From Nitrosospira multiformis (GTDB lineage Bacteria; Pseudomonadota; Gammaproteobacteria; Burkholderiales; Nitrosomonadaceae), in NCBI RefSeq assembly GCF_900110185.1, contig NZ_FOCT01000022.1:1-34457 (forward strand): 34,457 bases of DNA, written 5' to 3'. The notes beneath the pieces are model-generated. The model had not been told where the DNA came from and searched no databases. It worked only from the letters and a program-made list of their open reading frames with translations. Below, piece after piece: positions 1 through 8,814 of this stretch. The position numbers and the translations under genes are program-made. Within the stretch, counting starts at the first letter, position 1. Each line of letters opens with the position of its first letter.

Positions 1-2
1 CT

Positions 3-173
3 GATTTTGATGAAAAACGCAACCAGCGAAGGGTAACGGACGCACTCAACAATCTCCTGAAGGATGCGCCCAACAGCAAGCTGAAATGTGCAGCTGGCGC
101 CTTTGAGGCGCTCACCATTTCAAGCTACCGGCTTTACCGGTGGTATTTGGCTCGTATCACTGCGACCTCTTGA
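3..173 (+). CDS. C-terminal tail of an unrecognised protein, cut by the window edge
   Basis: An open frame enters from the left edge and ends at a TGA at 171-173, giving about 56 residues of a C-terminus. It begins DFDEKRNQRR, continues with a hydrophilic stretch (DALNNLLKDAPNSKLK) and ends in an aromatic, arginine-rich tail (SSYRLYRWYLARI). I do not recognise the family. The composition looks protein-like, but the fragment is short and has no visible start. Its last 54 bases lie opposite the end of the PEP-CTERM remnant on the minus strand, so one of the two 3' ends is probably not the original one. The alternative is that this is a chance open frame. Confidence 0.35.
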   Translation, partial: DFDEKRNQRRVTDALNNLLKDAPNSKLKCAAGAFEALTISSYRLYRWYLARITATS

Positions 174-688
174 ACTCACCAATATCGTGATAAGCCCCGC
201 CATGAGCATCAAGACCATGCTCGGCTCAGGGACGACGCTTACGCCACCTTTGAGACGAACAGCTTCTAAATAAGTATCAGTAGAAGTTATCGTAATCGTT
301 AGCGTATTTAACCTAGGATTCAGAAATGAAACCTCCGGGGCAACCGAGAACGGCGTAAGCGCATCCCAGTGAAGATTCGGCAGCGCAGCGAGTTGATCCC
401 CATTCAAGCTCAAGGTGCCTCGATCATCAATTGCCCAGACATCGTGTATTGAAACATTCGATAAATCCAAGCCAGAAAGATCAAAGGTGCAAGGGGGATT
501 TAAAGGGGATTTCAAGTGAACCGCAGCGGGTAAATTTCAATGAGTTCCGCAGGTTCGTTGGCGGTGAATGGGTGTTCAGCAGCGACGAGGAGGCCATCTT
601 GTACAGGGATAATATGTGTCACGGTACTTTTGGAACCGAGGATCGCAAAAGTGGTGGCATCAAATGAGCGTTGAGAAACCAGCCGGGT
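120..688 (-). pseudogene. Frameshifted PEP-CTERM protein remnant
   Basis: The C-terminal part (120-515, in frame from a TTG) ends with the PEP-CTERM sorting signal: VVPEPS, a hydrophobic stretch (MVLMLMAGLITILV) and a basic cluster (SSRGR). Such signals direct exported proteins to exosortase/EpsH-type processing. A second minus-strand frame, 688 down to a TGA at 512-514, encodes a compatible upstream piece (FDATTFAILGSKSTVTHIIP, then AEHPFTANEPAELIEIYPL). The two pieces join smoothly if one frameshift is placed near 515-530. A TAA at 689-691 closes the upstream frame and no signal peptide is found, so the N-terminus is also missing. I read this as a decayed gene; a sequencing error could explain the frameshift but not the missing front. 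The 18 residues after the basic cluster are unusual for the family. Confidence 0.6.
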
Positions 689-849
689 TTACTGGAGGCC
701 CTTACTGCTTCTGATACAATCCAATCAATTCCGCAGAGGCGATCATTGGCCTTGCACCCCCTCCCCAGCCTAGCTTTAGGGATGCCTGAGATCCAGCAAC
801 ACCCCAGTTCCGGCCAGGGTTCCCTGCCCAGCTCCTGGGGCAATCCAAA

Positions 850-1245
850 TCAATGTAACGCGATCGAAGCAATATAATCGCGTTTCGCCGGTTGCGACGC
901 CATCCTATGGCGAAAAGCAGCTTGGGTGGCTTTCTCTGCCGCCCGTTTGTATTTTTGCACTAGAGTGGCGTGCGATTGTGAATCCTGCTCGTGTCTCCCG
1001 TAGGGGTAGCTTTTGTCCTCGTAATACTGGAGCCGTTTCTCGTGTTCCGCTGCTATTTCCAGGAGTTTCCTGGCGCGGTTTTCATACCGCCTGGCGAGCT
1101 CGTCGTGGTCGACAAAAGTTCTGATACTGTGCGCGACCATGTTCGCATTGTCATTCCTTGCTTCGAGCGTGCTGGTCTCGGTGCAGGAGGCCAGCAGGCC
1201 CAGCATGGATATAGATGTTAAAAACTTCCTTATTTCTTTTTCCAT
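850..1245 (-). CDS. Small predicted lipoprotein with a helical, charged body
   Basis: The start at 1245 (MEKEIRKFLTSISM) is chosen because it is preceded by GGAG about ten bases upstream and gives a clean lipoprotein signal: two lysines and an arginine, a hydrophobic core, then the lipobox LLASC with the cysteine near residue 21. The mature part, about 110 residues, is strongly charged and probably helical (ELARRYENRARKLLEIAAEH, later KYKRAAEKATQAAFRHRM), consistent with a coiled coil anchored to a membrane and facing the periplasm. The family is not recognised. The open frame extends 24 codons further upstream, but that part has no signal character. The gene stands alone between two gene remnants. 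Confidence 0.6.
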   Translation of the reverse strand: MEKEIRKFLTSISMLGLLASCTETSTLEARNDNANMVAHSIRTFVDHDELARRYENRARKLLEIAAEHEKRLQYYEDKSYPYGRHEQDSQSHATLVQKYKRAAEKATQAAFRHRMASQPAKRDYIASIALH

Positions 1246-1464
1246 GATAGGTAGACTCCAATGAAATGGATGAAGTGAAAGCCGCTCCATCCTGATGCGG
1301 CCATGACATTGGAACATTGTACTCAGTATTACTATAAATAAAAGTCATGTATTTTGATTATTATCATAATATTCTGCTTATGGTTCCATCTGACAGCAGT
1401 CAGTATCCTATAGGCACAAGAGCACCTTGCAGCTTCGCCGCAGGACTTCTGGCTTCGACCGTCG

Positions 1465-1623
1465 CTATACCGGCTGGCCACCATCGACAACGATGGCGCT
1501 CCCGACAACGAAGCTCGCTGCATCCGAACACAACCACACAACCGTCGCAGCAATCTCCTCGGCCTTCCCATTCTTCCGACCGGTTCTCGCGCACCTGATG
1601 AACATCGGTTTCACCGGAGTCGA
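1465..1623 (-). pseudogene. C-terminal stub of a short-chain dehydrogenase/reductase (SDR)
   Basis: Read on minus, this frame gives GKAEEIAATVVWLCSDAA followed by SFVVGSAIVVDGGQPV and a TAG at 1465-1467. This is the typical end of a classical SDR: the EEIA helix, the WLCSDAASFV segment and the closing VVDGG. Only about 50 residues remain of a family that normally has about 250. A TAG at 1624-1626 closes the frame, and the Rossmann GxxxGxG motif and the YxxxK active site are absent from the window. It is therefore a remnant. A different frame just upstream contains a possible degraded continuation, which suggests further frameshifts. Confidence 0.65.
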
Positions 1624-1715
1624 CTAGGAGGTGGCTGCGCCGTATAATTCAAATTATAAAATACGCATATTGTCAAAAGCTGAGACGGCATTTTTGCCAA
1701 GCGACTCTTTGGAAA

Positions 1716-1958
1716 ATGATACAACTTATAGTCAATGGCCAACCCCAACTTGTTCCTTCTCCAGATTCGGGAACCGATTCAGGGACAACGAATGACGCAA
1801 GGCTGAACATCAGGCAATTACTGGAGCACATGGGGTTGCAGGGCAAACGGATCGCGGTCGAGCGCAACGGTGAAATCGTACCGCGCAGCCAATTCGACCA
1901 GCCGATGCTTGCAAGCGGCGACAAGCTTGAAATTGTCGTTGCCGTAGGTGGAGGGTAG
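1716..1958 (+). CDS. thiS: ThiS sulfur-carrier protein for thiamine thiazole synthesis
   Basis: This 80-residue ubiquitin-fold protein ends in VAVGGG, matching the C-terminal GG that ThiF adenylates and that carries the thiocarboxylate sulfur to ThiG. The front (MIQLIVNGQ) and the body (LLEHMGLQGKRIAVERNGEI, then LASGDKLEIVVAVGGG) follow the family. It is longer than the usual 65-70 residues because of a loop, roughly residues 13-28, rich in S, D, G and T; part of that loop is a 12-bp tandem duplication. thiG starts three bases after the stop, so the two are surely co-transcribed. The Shine-Dalgarno is weak (GGA just before the ATG). Confidence 0.93.
   Translation: MIQLIVNGQPQLVPSPDSGTDSGTTNDARLNIRQLLEHMGLQGKRIAVERNGEIVPRSQFDQPMLASGDKLEIVVAVGGG
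1764..1787 (+). repeat. Imperfect 12-bp tandem duplication inside thiS
   Basis: GATTCGGGAACC is followed directly by GATTCAGGGACA. The two units encode consecutive DSGT-like residues and account for part of the extra N-terminal loop of ThiS. The unit is a multiple of three, so the reading frame is kept. Confidence 0.6.
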
Positions 1959-1961
1959 CCC

Positions 1962-2756
1962 ATGGACAAACTTGTCATCGCAGGTAAAGCTTATTCCTCA
2001 CGCCTCCTGGTGGGTACCGGAAAATATAGGGATTTTGACGAGACCCGCGTCGCAGTGGACGCCAGCGGCGCAGAAATCATTACCGTGGCTATCCGCAGAA
2101 CCAATCTCGGCCAGAACCCAGAAGAACCCAGTCTGCTGGATGTGCTGCCGCCATCGCAATATACGCTGTTACCCAATACAGCCGGATGCTATACGGTGGA
2201 GGATGCAGTAAGAACCTTGCGCCTTGCACGCGAATTGCTGGACGGTCATACCCTGGTGAAGCTGGAGGTCCTGGGTGACCCGAAAACACTTTATCCCAAC
2301 ATCGTTGAAACCCTCAAGGCAGCCGAGCTTCTGATCAAGGAGGGTTTCCAGGTCATGGTCTATACCTCGGATGACCCTATTGCCGCCAGGCAACTGGAAG
2401 AGATCGGCTGCATCGCGATCATGCCATTAGCATCCCTGATCGGTTCGGGCATGGGTATCCTCAATCCATGGAACCTGCAGATCATCATCGAAAATGCCAA
2501 AGTCCCGGTCATTGTGGATGCCGGAGTGGGTACGGCATCGGACGCGGCGATTGCAATGGAACTGGGCTGCGACGGCGTGCTTATGAACACGGCCATTGCT
2601 GCCGCGCAAAATCCGGTACTGATGGCGTCAGCGATGAAAAAAGCGGTTGAAGCGGGACGTGAAGCGTATCTCGCCGGCCGTATGCCGAAAAAGCTGTACA
2701 GTGCAAGTCCCAGTTCTCCGGTGGAGGGAGTTATCGGCAACATGTCAGGGAAATAA
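1962..2756 (+). CDS. thiG: Thiazole synthase ThiG
   Basis: ThiG is a TIM-barrel enzyme that joins 1-deoxyxylulose 5-phosphate, dehydroglycine and the ThiS thiocarboxylate sulfur to make the thiamine thiazole phosphate. At 264 residues it has the family length. Visible hallmarks are the start region [11 protein letters not shown], the segment [10 protein letters not shown] with the lysine expected to form the Schiff base (about residue 99), [12 protein letters not shown] and the phosphate-binding end [28 protein letters not shown] lies just before the ATG. It forms an operon with thiS, and trmB follows after 50 bases. Confidence 0.96.
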   Translation: MDKLVIAGKAYSSRLLVGTGKYRDFDETRVAVDASGAEIITVAIRRTNLGQNPEEPSLLDVLPPSQYTLLPNTAGCYTVEDAVRTLRLARELLDGHTLVKLEVLGDPKTLYPNIVETLKAAELLIKEGFQVMVYTSDDPIAARQLEEIGCIAIMPLASLIGSGMGILNPWNLQIIIENAKVPVIVDAGVGTASDAAIAMELGCDGVLMNTAIAAAQNPVLMASAMKKAVEAGREAYLAGRMPKKLYSASPSSPVEGVIGNMSGK

Positions 2757-2761
2757 GGACC

Positions 2762-2795
2762 GGAAAGGATTTTTCATTCCCCACCTGTCCTTTCC
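2762..2795. repeat. 8-bp inverted repeat in the thiG-trmB gap
   Basis: GGAAAGGA (2762-2769) pairs perfectly with TCCTTTCC (2788-2795) around an 18-base loop. It starts just after the thiG stop and ends just before the trmB start. No U-tract follows, so it is not a standard terminator. It could stabilise the thiG 3' end or hide the trmB ribosome site. Confidence 0.45.
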
Positions 2796-2806
2796 AGGCA
2801 TATCAA

Positions 2807-3487
2807 ATGGTTGAACATTCTCCCCATCGTCCCATCCGCAGCTTCGTTCTTCGCCAAGGGCGCCTTTCAAACGCGCAGCGCCGCGCCCATGAAACATTGA
2901 TGCCGAAATACGGCATTCCTTATTCCGGGAACCTGCTTGATCTGGCCGCTATCTTCAGCAGAAGTGCACCTAAATTCCTGGAAATCGGCTTCGGCATGGG
3001 CGAAACCACGGCGCTGATCGCCCACGCGCATCCGCAGAATGATTATCTCGCCGCCGAAGTCCACACGCCCGGCGTGGGCAGCCTGCTCAAGCAAGTGGAA
3101 GAACTGGGGCTTACGAATATACGCGTCATCCAGCACGATGCGGTTGATGTCCTGCAACACGCTTTGCCCCCTGAGTGCCTCGATGGGGTGCACATTTTCT
3201 TTCCCGACCCCTGGCCCAAGGCGCGCCATCACAAGCGCCGACTGATACAAGCCGAATTCGTCGACCTGCTTTGCAACCGCCTGAAACCCGGCGGCTATAT
3301 CCATGTGGCGACCGACTGGGAGGATTATGCAGAACAAATACTGAAGGTATTGAGCGGTGAGCCGCACTTGACCAATACCGCGGTTGGTTATGCGCCACGG
3401 CCGGAATACCGTCCCCTCACAAAGTTCGAGCAGCGGGGGAGGCGGCTCGGACACGAGGTCTGGGATGTGATATTCCGGAAAAAATAG
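2807..3487 (+). CDS. trmB: tRNA (guanine-N7-)-methyltransferase TrmB
   Basis: TrmB makes m7G46 in the tRNA variable loop using S-adenosylmethionine. The 226-residue protein shows the SAM-binding motif [12 protein letters not shown], the acidic strand [10 protein letters not shown], the family signature [16 protein letters not shown] and the C-terminal [16 protein letters not shown], which carries the conserved TKFExRG. The cell's need for SAM links it loosely to the methionine genes of this window. It is convergent with hemW, whose stop is 15 bases away. Confidence 0.96.
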   Translation: MVEHSPHRPIRSFVLRQGRLSNAQRRAHETLMPKYGIPYSGNLLDLAAIFSRSAPKFLEIGFGMGETTALIAHAHPQNDYLAAEVHTPGVGSLLKQVEELGLTNIRVIQHDAVDVLQHALPPECLDGVHIFFPDPWPKARHHKRRLIQAEFVDLLCNRLKPGGYIHVATDWEDYAEQILKVLSGEPHLTNTAVGYAPRPEYRPLTKFEQRGRRLGHEVWDVIFRKK

Positions 3488-3502
3488 ACCGCCTGAAGAG
3501 GC

Positions 3503-4729
3503 TTATACCCGGCTTTGCCCGGGAAGGAAAATCTGCAGCAAATCGTTCAAAAACCGCTTGCCGACCAGAGTAGGCGCAATACGCTGAAAATCCCGCGTTA
3601 TCAACTGCCGCCGTTCCGCCTCGTCGAGCTGACGCTGGATGTGAGTGAGAGCCAGTCCTGTACGTTCAATGAACATTTGCGGGGCAAACCCATCGGTCAG
3701 GCGTAGTGCGTTCATCATGAATTCAAACGCGCGATCATTCCGCCCTACTTCGTGCTGCTCCATGACAGGGGGTTCAGATGATACTTCGGGGGCCGATCTG
3801 GTCAGATACTCCTTCGGCTGCCTGTAACGCATCTGGCGCACTATCCTGTCCCGAAAGCTTATTTTGCTGTGCGCTCCGGCACCAATCCCCAGGTAATCTC
3901 CGAACAGCCAGTAATTCATGTTATGACGGGATTCGCGCCCGGGCCGGGCAAAGGCCGAAGTTTCATAATTTGCATAACCTTCCCGCGCGAGCGTTTGTTC
4001 GATCATTGCCTGCATGTCTGCCGTCAGCTCACCATCGGGCAAGGAGGGCGGGTAACGATGAAACAATGTATTTGGTTCCAGCGTCAGATGGTAGGCGGAA
4101 ATATGCTGCACGCCGTGCGCAACGGCTGTCTCGATATCCTCCCGCGCTTCTTCCAGCGTCTGGTTTGGCAGTCCATACATCAGGTCGAGATTGATGTTGT
4201 CGAAGTTCTTTTGGGCGATTTCGATCGCGCGAAGGGCATCTTTGCGGTCATGTATGCGTCCGAGTGATGCAAGGTGACGGGCGTTAAAACTCTGAATGCC
4301 GATGGAGAGGCGATTGATGCCGGCAGCCCGGAAATCCGCAAATTTTTGAGCCTCGAACGTTCCAGGATTGGCCTCCAGCGTTATTTCAGCCAAGTGCTCC
4401 AGTGGTAGCAAGGCCCTGGCGGCGGCAAGAATTTCATCTATGGAATGAGGACTGAACAGACTCGGCGTTCCACCGCCGAAAAAAACACTGATGACTTTGC
4501 GCCCCCATATCTGGGGCAGTGAAGCTTCCAGGTCGCGGATGAGGGCGGCTACATACTCGGCCTCCGGCAGGCCGCCACTCCGGTCGCGAACTTCATAGGA
4601 GTTGAAGTCGCAATAGGGGCATTTTTTCATGCACCACGGAAGGTGGATGTAAAGGCTCAGCGGGGGCAGAGACTTCATCTGGAGGGTCTGGGAACCGAGA
4701 ATCGCTGCGGGAGAAATAATTGCTGTCAT
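3503..4729 (-). CDS. hemW: HemW-type radical SAM protein (heme chaperone-like)
   Basis: The iron-sulfur motif CMKKCPYCDF (CxxxCxxC) follows the N-terminal SLYIHLPWC, and GGGTPS follows about 45 residues later, as in HemW/HemN-like proteins. HemW binds heme and is thought to pass it to target proteins; it is not itself the coproporphyrinogen dehydrogenase. The ATG at 4729 gives 408 residues; the ATG at 4678 (MKSLPPLSL) gives 391 and is closer to the usual length near 380. Neither has a clear Shine-Dalgarno. The order rph-rdgB-hemW on one strand is common in proteobacteria. Confidence 0.92.
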   Translation of the reverse strand: MTAIISPAAILGSQTLQMKSLPPLSLYIHLPWCMKKCPYCDFNSYEVRDRSGGLPEAEYVAALIRDLEASLPQIWGRKVISVFFGGGTPSLFSPHSIDEILAAARALLPLEHLAEITLEANPGTFEAQKFADFRAAGINRLSIGIQSFNARHLASLGRIHDRKDALRAIEIAQKNFDNINLDLMYGLPNQTLEEAREDIETAVAHGVQHISAYHLTLEPNTLFHRYPPSLPDGELTADMQAMIEQTLAREGYANYETSAFARPGRESRHNMNYWLFGDYLGIGAGAHSKISFRDRIVRQMRYRQPKEYLTRSAPEVSSEPPVMEQHEVGRNDRAFEFMMNALRLTDGFAPQMFIERTGLALTHIQRQLDEAERRQLITRDFQRIAPTLVGKRFLNDLLQIFLPGQSRV

Positions 4730-4831
4730 GATGAATTGAAGAGACAAGCAAAAGGAACCATTGTTTCAGCAATGATTGAAATTGTCTTTCTCTTCTGCTT
4801 GCAACGGCTGAATAAGCGGTAAGCGGTCAAA

Positions 4832-5425
4832 TCAGGGCTGTTCCTGCCTGATCCTCTCGACGAGTTGCGCGAGTGCTTTTCCCCGGTGGCTGATCCGGTT
4901 TTTTTGCTCCATCGGCAGTTCCGCAGCTGTTTTGCCGAGATTTGCCAGAAAAAAATAGGGATCGTAGCCGAAGCCGCCATTACCGCGGGGATTCAGCAGA
5001 ATTTCCCCATGCCAGCTTCCATCGGCAATAATGGGTTGTGGATCTTCGGGATGCCGCAGCAGCGCTATAACGCAGTAATAGTACGCCCGGCGATCACTCT
5101 GGTTCCGCAGCGCCTCGACCAGCTTCTGATTGTTGCGTTCATCCGATTTCGGTTCTCCCGCATAACGGGCAGATAAGATACCGGGCTTTCCGCCAAGGAT
5201 ATTGACACAAATGCCGGAATCATCGGCGAGTGCCGGCAACCCGGTATTTTTGCTGGCATGGCGTGCCTTGGCAAGCGCGTTCTCAACGAAAGTGCAATGA
5301 GGTTCCTCAGCTTCGGGAAAATCGAATGCCGACTGGGGTAGCACTTCGATTCCCAGAGGTTCCAGCAAGAGGCGAATTTCTCGCAGCTTGCCGGCATTAT
5401 TGCTGGCAATGACCAGTTTTTGCAT
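4832..5425 (-). CDS. rdgB: RdgB/HAM1 non-canonical purine NTP pyrophosphatase
   Basis: The enzyme hydrolyses dITP, XTP and ITP to monophosphates and keeps deaminated purines out of DNA and RNA. The 197-residue protein opens with KLVIASNNAGKLREI, the family substrate and metal signature, and has LADDSGICVNILGGKPGI and SARYAG, with the catalytic acidic residues in LADDSG. The C-terminal GFGYDPYFF and ISHRGKAL are also typical. Its start is eight bases after the rph stop, and hemW follows on the same strand, so an operon is likely. Confidence 0.96.
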   Translation of the reverse strand: MQKLVIASNNAGKLREIRLLLEPLGIEVLPQSAFDFPEAEEPHCTFVENALAKARHASKNTGLPALADDSGICVNILGGKPGILSARYAGEPKSDERNNQKLVEALRNQSDRRAYYYCVIALLRHPEDPQPIIADGSWHGEILLNPRGNGGFGYDPYFFLANLGKTAAELPMEQKNRISHRGKALAQLVERIRQEQP

Positions 5426-5433
5426 ATCCGGCT

Positions 5434-6150
5434 TTATCTGTTCAATGCGTTTTTCTGAGCTGCGATCAGTTCCCGTATTCCCTGCTGCGCCAGATCCAGC
5501 ATCATATCCAGATCATTCCGGCTGAAAGGCGTGCCTTCGGCAGTCCCCTGCATTTCCACCAGACCAAAGTCGTCCGTCATGACGATGTTCATGTCCGTAT
5601 CGCAGCGCGAATCTTCCAGATAATCGAGGTCCAGCATCGGCACGCCTTCGTAGACGCCCACTGAAACCGCTGCAACATGACCGGTGATCGGCGTGGCTTC
5701 TATCGCCTGCTTGCGCAGCAGCGTTCCTATCGCATCATGCACTGCTACAAATGCACCCGTGATACTCGCCGTGCGAGTACCCCCATCAGCCTGGATCACA
5801 TCGCAATCCACCTGAATGGTTCGCTCGCCCAGTTTTGTCAAATCCATTACCGAACGCAAGGCGCGCCCGATCAGCCGCTGAATTTCCATCGTCCTGCCGG
5901 ACTGCTTGCCTTTGGCGGCTTCCCGCTGCATGCGTTCATTAGTGGAACGCGGCAACATCCCGTATTCTGCTGTGAGCCAGCCCTGTCCCTTGCCGCGTAG
6001 AAAAAGAGGTACTTTCTCATCCACGCTCGCAGTACAGATTATGCGGGTATCCCCACATTCGATCAGCACTGAACCTTCCGCATGCCGAGTGTAATGCCGG
6101 GTAATCTGAACGGAGCGAAGTTGATCCGGGCGGCGTTTACTGGGACGCAT
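5434..6150 (-). CDS. rph: Ribonuclease PH
   Basis: RNase PH is a phosphate-dependent 3'-5' exonuclease that trims tRNA 3' ends. Starting at 6150 ([14 protein letters not shown]) it has 238 residues, the same as the well-known homologue, so this start is preferred over an open frame that runs 29 codons further up. Motifs seen are [24 protein letters not shown] and [17 protein letters not shown], which includes the phosphate-site region. It is the first gene of the rph-rdgB-hemW group and is transcribed divergently from yicC. Confidence 0.95.
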   Translation of the reverse strand: MRPSKRRPDQLRSVQITRHYTRHAEGSVLIECGDTRIICTASVDEKVPLFLRGKGQGWLTAEYGMLPRSTNERMQREAAKGKQSGRTMEIQRLIGRALRSVMDLTKLGERTIQVDCDVIQADGGTRTASITGAFVAVHDAIGTLLRKQAIEATPITGHVAAVSVGVYEGVPMLDLDYLEDSRCDTDMNIVMTDDFGLVEMQGTAEGTPFSRNDLDMMLDLAQQGIRELIAAQKNALNR

Positions 6151-6323
6151 AAGTTGTACTATATCCTTCACTATTAACTGAGCGGTGATACATTCACCGG
6201 ATAAGTCGAACGACACATACCGCCTTTTCGGCTGCACGGAAACACCAACTCGTTTCCTTTATATGCAGCAACGATATGCGATAATGCCTAGGCCCACAAT
6301 TTTAACGCATTGAGGACCTTCGA

Positions 6324-7217
6324 GTGGATGATCGAGTGGACAAGTTAGCCAAGATCTACAGCATGACCGGCTACGCCGTAGTCGCGAAGGAACTTCCACA
6401 AGGATCGCTGAATCTCGAGCTTCGCTCGGTCAACAGCCGTTATCTCGATATCCAGTTTCGCCTTCCCGACGAATTCCGCATGCTGGAAACCGCAATGCGC
6501 GAATTTCTGACCACCCGCCTCAAGCGTGGAAAAATCGAATGCCGCGTCAGTTTTTCCCGGATTACACCTGCGGAAGATTTGCAGCATATTAATGCGGATT
6601 TGTTGCAAAAATTGCTGGAACTGGACCGTACCGTCAGAGCGGTATTGCCCGAGGCTCGGGGCCTGGCGGTGGCAGATGTCCTTCGTTGGCCCGGAATATT
6701 GGCGACGGAATCCTCCTCCGCCGAGAACTTTTTCGGGCCATGCATGAACTTGCTGCATGTGGCAGTGGACGAACTGGCCGCTGCCCGTGGTCGTGAAGGT
6801 ACAAAACTCAAAGCCATATTGCTGGACCGCCTGGGCAATATGCGCCGGCTCGCATCCGAAGTCAGTCCATGCATTCCTGCTTTGCTGGCGACGTTTCAGG
6901 AAAAGCTCAAGGCGAGACTGCGTGAAGCCATGATAAATTGCGATGATGAGCGCATCCGCCAGGAATTGACATTGTTTGCCAGCAAGATAGATGTGGATGA
7001 GGAACTGTCGCGCCTTCAGGCGCACTTCGACGAAGTAGAACGCGTTCTGGAGAAAGGCGGAGCGATCGGCAAGCGGCTGGATTTTCTAATGCAGGAACTC
7101 AACCGGGAGGCCAATACCATCGGCGCGAAGTCGGTGGATGCGGAAGTGTCGAAAATTTCGGTGGAACTCAAGGTTCTGATCGAGCAAATGCGGGAGCAGG
7201 TGCAGAATATCGAGTAG
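6324..7217 (+). CDS. yicC: YicC family endoribonuclease-type protein
   Basis: The core start SMTGYAVV and the following LNLELRSVNSRYLDIQFRLP are the family hallmark; the C-terminal DFLMQELNREANTIGAKSVD is the DUF1732 end. YicC proteins have been linked to RNA cleavage and small-RNA turnover. The GTG at 6324 has a GAGGA seven bases upstream; the ATG at 6363 would start directly at MTGYA and is slightly too short for the usual MIxSMTGYA front, so I keep the GTG. It faces away from rph across about 170 bases. Confidence 0.92.
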   Translation: MDDRVDKLAKIYSMTGYAVVAKELPQGSLNLELRSVNSRYLDIQFRLPDEFRMLETAMREFLTTRLKRGKIECRVSFSRITPAEDLQHINADLLQKLLELDRTVRAVLPEARGLAVADVLRWPGILATESSSAENFFGPCMNLLHVAVDELAAARGREGTKLKAILLDRLGNMRRLASEVSPCIPALLATFQEKLKARLREAMINCDDERIRQELTLFASKIDVDEELSRLQAHFDEVERVLEKGGAIGKRLDFLMQELNREANTIGAKSVDAEVSKISVELKVLIEQMREQVQNIE

Positions 7218-7382
7218 CTGCAGGAAAATCGGCAGTTGAATGTATAAATAATTTTGGCGTTCATGTTTTTTGCCGCTACCGCGTGAATCCCCTGCGCAAA
7301 TAGCCATCGTCCTGAATTGAAAACAGGAGCACCCGATTTACCGGCTATTATTGGAATTATTGGATGATATGTGTAAATTCTT

Positions 7383-7823
7383 ATGAGTGATTCCCTGCAT
7401 CTCGTCTGCCCTCACTGCAACTCGATTAACCGTGTTCCCACTGCGCGCCTCGGCGAGCAGCCCAATTGCGGACAATGCCACCAGCCGATATTCGCCGGCC
7501 AGCCGTTGGAATTAACCGGTTCAACCTTCGCACGCTACATTAATAAAAACGATGTTCCGGTTCTGGTCGATTTCTGGGCACCCTGGTGCGGACCCTGCAA
7601 AATGATGGCGCCAGCCTTCAAAGAAGCGGCGGCTCTGCTTGAGCCCCATGTTCGCCTCGCGAAGGTGAATACCGATGTGGAGCAAACGGTCGGCGCGCAA
7701 TACCGCATTCGCAGTATTCCTACACTCATCCTGTTCAAGGGCGGTCGGGAGCTTGCGCGGCAGGCGGGCGCAATGACAACACAGGATATCGTGCGCTGGG
7801 CGCGATCCCAGGCCTTGGGGTAG
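7383..7823 (+). CDS. trxC: Thioredoxin 2 (TrxC), zinc-ribbon type
   Basis: A 146-residue thioredoxin with an N-terminal zinc ribbon (CPHC at about 10-13 and CGQC at about 29-32) and the redox centre WCGPCKMM near residue 70. TrxC reduces protein disulfides and is stress-linked in other proteobacteria. The fold continues with VDFWAPWCGPC, the cis-proline segment SIPTLILF and a C-terminal helix. It stands alone, with 165 bases before it and 177 after, so it probably has its own promoter, which I could not place with confidence. Confidence 0.95.
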   Translation: MSDSLHLVCPHCNSINRVPTARLGEQPNCGQCHQPIFAGQPLELTGSTFARYINKNDVPVLVDFWAPWCGPCKMMAPAFKEAAALLEPHVRLAKVNTDVEQTVGAQYRIRSIPTLILFKGGRELARQAGAMTTQDIVRWARSQALG

Positions 7824-8000
7824 TTGAAGGGGTAGGGACTGGTGAAATCCTGAAACTTGTTGAGTTGTGGAAGCTGCTACACTCTAGCCTTGACTCTTTG
7901 ACCGGTGGGAAGCACCGAAAAGAGCGCGAGCTCAATCATAAAAACAAAAAAGCTGTAACACACACCTATTGCTGAAGAGGGATTCCAGCAGGTCGAACCA

Positions 8001-8633
8001 ATGACTACAACGCCAGGTACTCTATATATCATCAGCGCGCCGTCGGGAGCTGGCAAGACCAGTCTGGTCAAGGCCCTGCTGCAAACGGGTATCAACCTCA
8101 GCCTGTCCATTTCATATACCTCACGGCAGCCTCGCCCCGAAGAAATGGACGGACGCGATTATCATTTCGTAACACGTCAAGTATTCGAGCAAAAACTGCA
8201 AGAGGACGAGTTCCTGGAAAGCGCGGAACTCTACGGGAACTTCTACGGCACCTCGAAAAAGTGGATCAATGAAACCATGATGTCGGGGCGCGACATTCTG
8301 CTGGAAATAGACAGTCAGGGCGCGCGTCAGGTGCGCGGGGTTTTCCCCGTAGCGGTGGGCATTTTTGTTCTGCCGCCATCACTCGAAGTGCTGGAAATGC
8401 GCTTGCGCCATCGAGCCCAGGACAGCCTCGAAGCGATCAGCCGCCGGCTGGCGGCCGCGCGTGAGGAGTTGAGTCATGCGGGAGAGTATAATTACATCAT
8501 CATCAACGACAAGCTGGAGAGGGCGCTGCAGGACCTGAAATGTATCGTACAGGCGGAGCGCCTAAAAACGGCGAAGCAGCTTGTCCGTCACCATGGCCTG
8601 CTGGCACAACTTACCCGCACGTCCATTTTATAA
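8001..8633 (+). CDS. gmk: Guanylate kinase
   Basis: Gmk phosphorylates GMP and dGMP with ATP. The 210-residue protein opens with the P-loop [15 protein letters not shown], followed by the GMP-binding [21 protein letters not shown], and has [13 protein letters not shown] for the second conserved site. A GAGGG lies about 20 bases upstream. It heads the cluster gmk-rpoZ-spoT, an order widely kept in beta- and gammaproteobacteria. Confidence 0.96.
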   Translation: MTTTPGTLYIISAPSGAGKTSLVKALLQTGINLSLSISYTSRQPRPEEMDGRDYHFVTRQVFEQKLQEDEFLESAELYGNFYGTSKKWINETMMSGRDILLEIDSQGARQVRGVFPVAVGIFVLPPSLEVLEMRLRHRAQDSLEAISRRLAAAREELSHAGEYNYIIINDKLERALQDLKCIVQAERLKTAKQLVRHHGLLAQLTRTSIL

Positions 8634-8754
8634 ACCGGACAGGCACGCGGACATCCCTACCTCTGCCTCCTCCAGAAGTTTCATAGAGCCACCAGCGGTA
8701 GCAACGGCATGTACCTTTGTCGTGCAAAATGAAGTGCTTGAAATGTCCTTCGGG

Positions 8755-8784
8755 TTGCCTTTCCACAACCAGACACTCTATACT
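8755..8784 (+). promoter_or_regulatory. Possible sigma-70 promoter for rpoZ-spoT
   Basis: TTGCCT (8755-8760) and TATACT (8779-8784) are separated by 18 bases, about 30 bases before the rpoZ ATG. The boxes match the consensus at four and five of six positions. It would give rpoZ and spoT a start independent of gmk. It is a pattern match only. Confidence 0.45.
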
Positions 8785-8814
8785 GTAATTTCCTTATATC
8801 TGGTAAAGGAAATC

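Noticed and set aside
1347..1627. Overlapping short frames on both strands beside the thiamine genes
   Set aside because: The plus-strand frames and two of the minus frames are shadows; only the SDR frame (1465-1623, minus) has recognisable protein similarity.
1675..1715. CTGAGA upstream of thiS, reminiscent of a TPP riboswitch
   Set aside because: The other conserved parts of the riboswitch (the GAACCTGA region and the TGCCAGCG-AGGGA end) are absent and the leader is too short.
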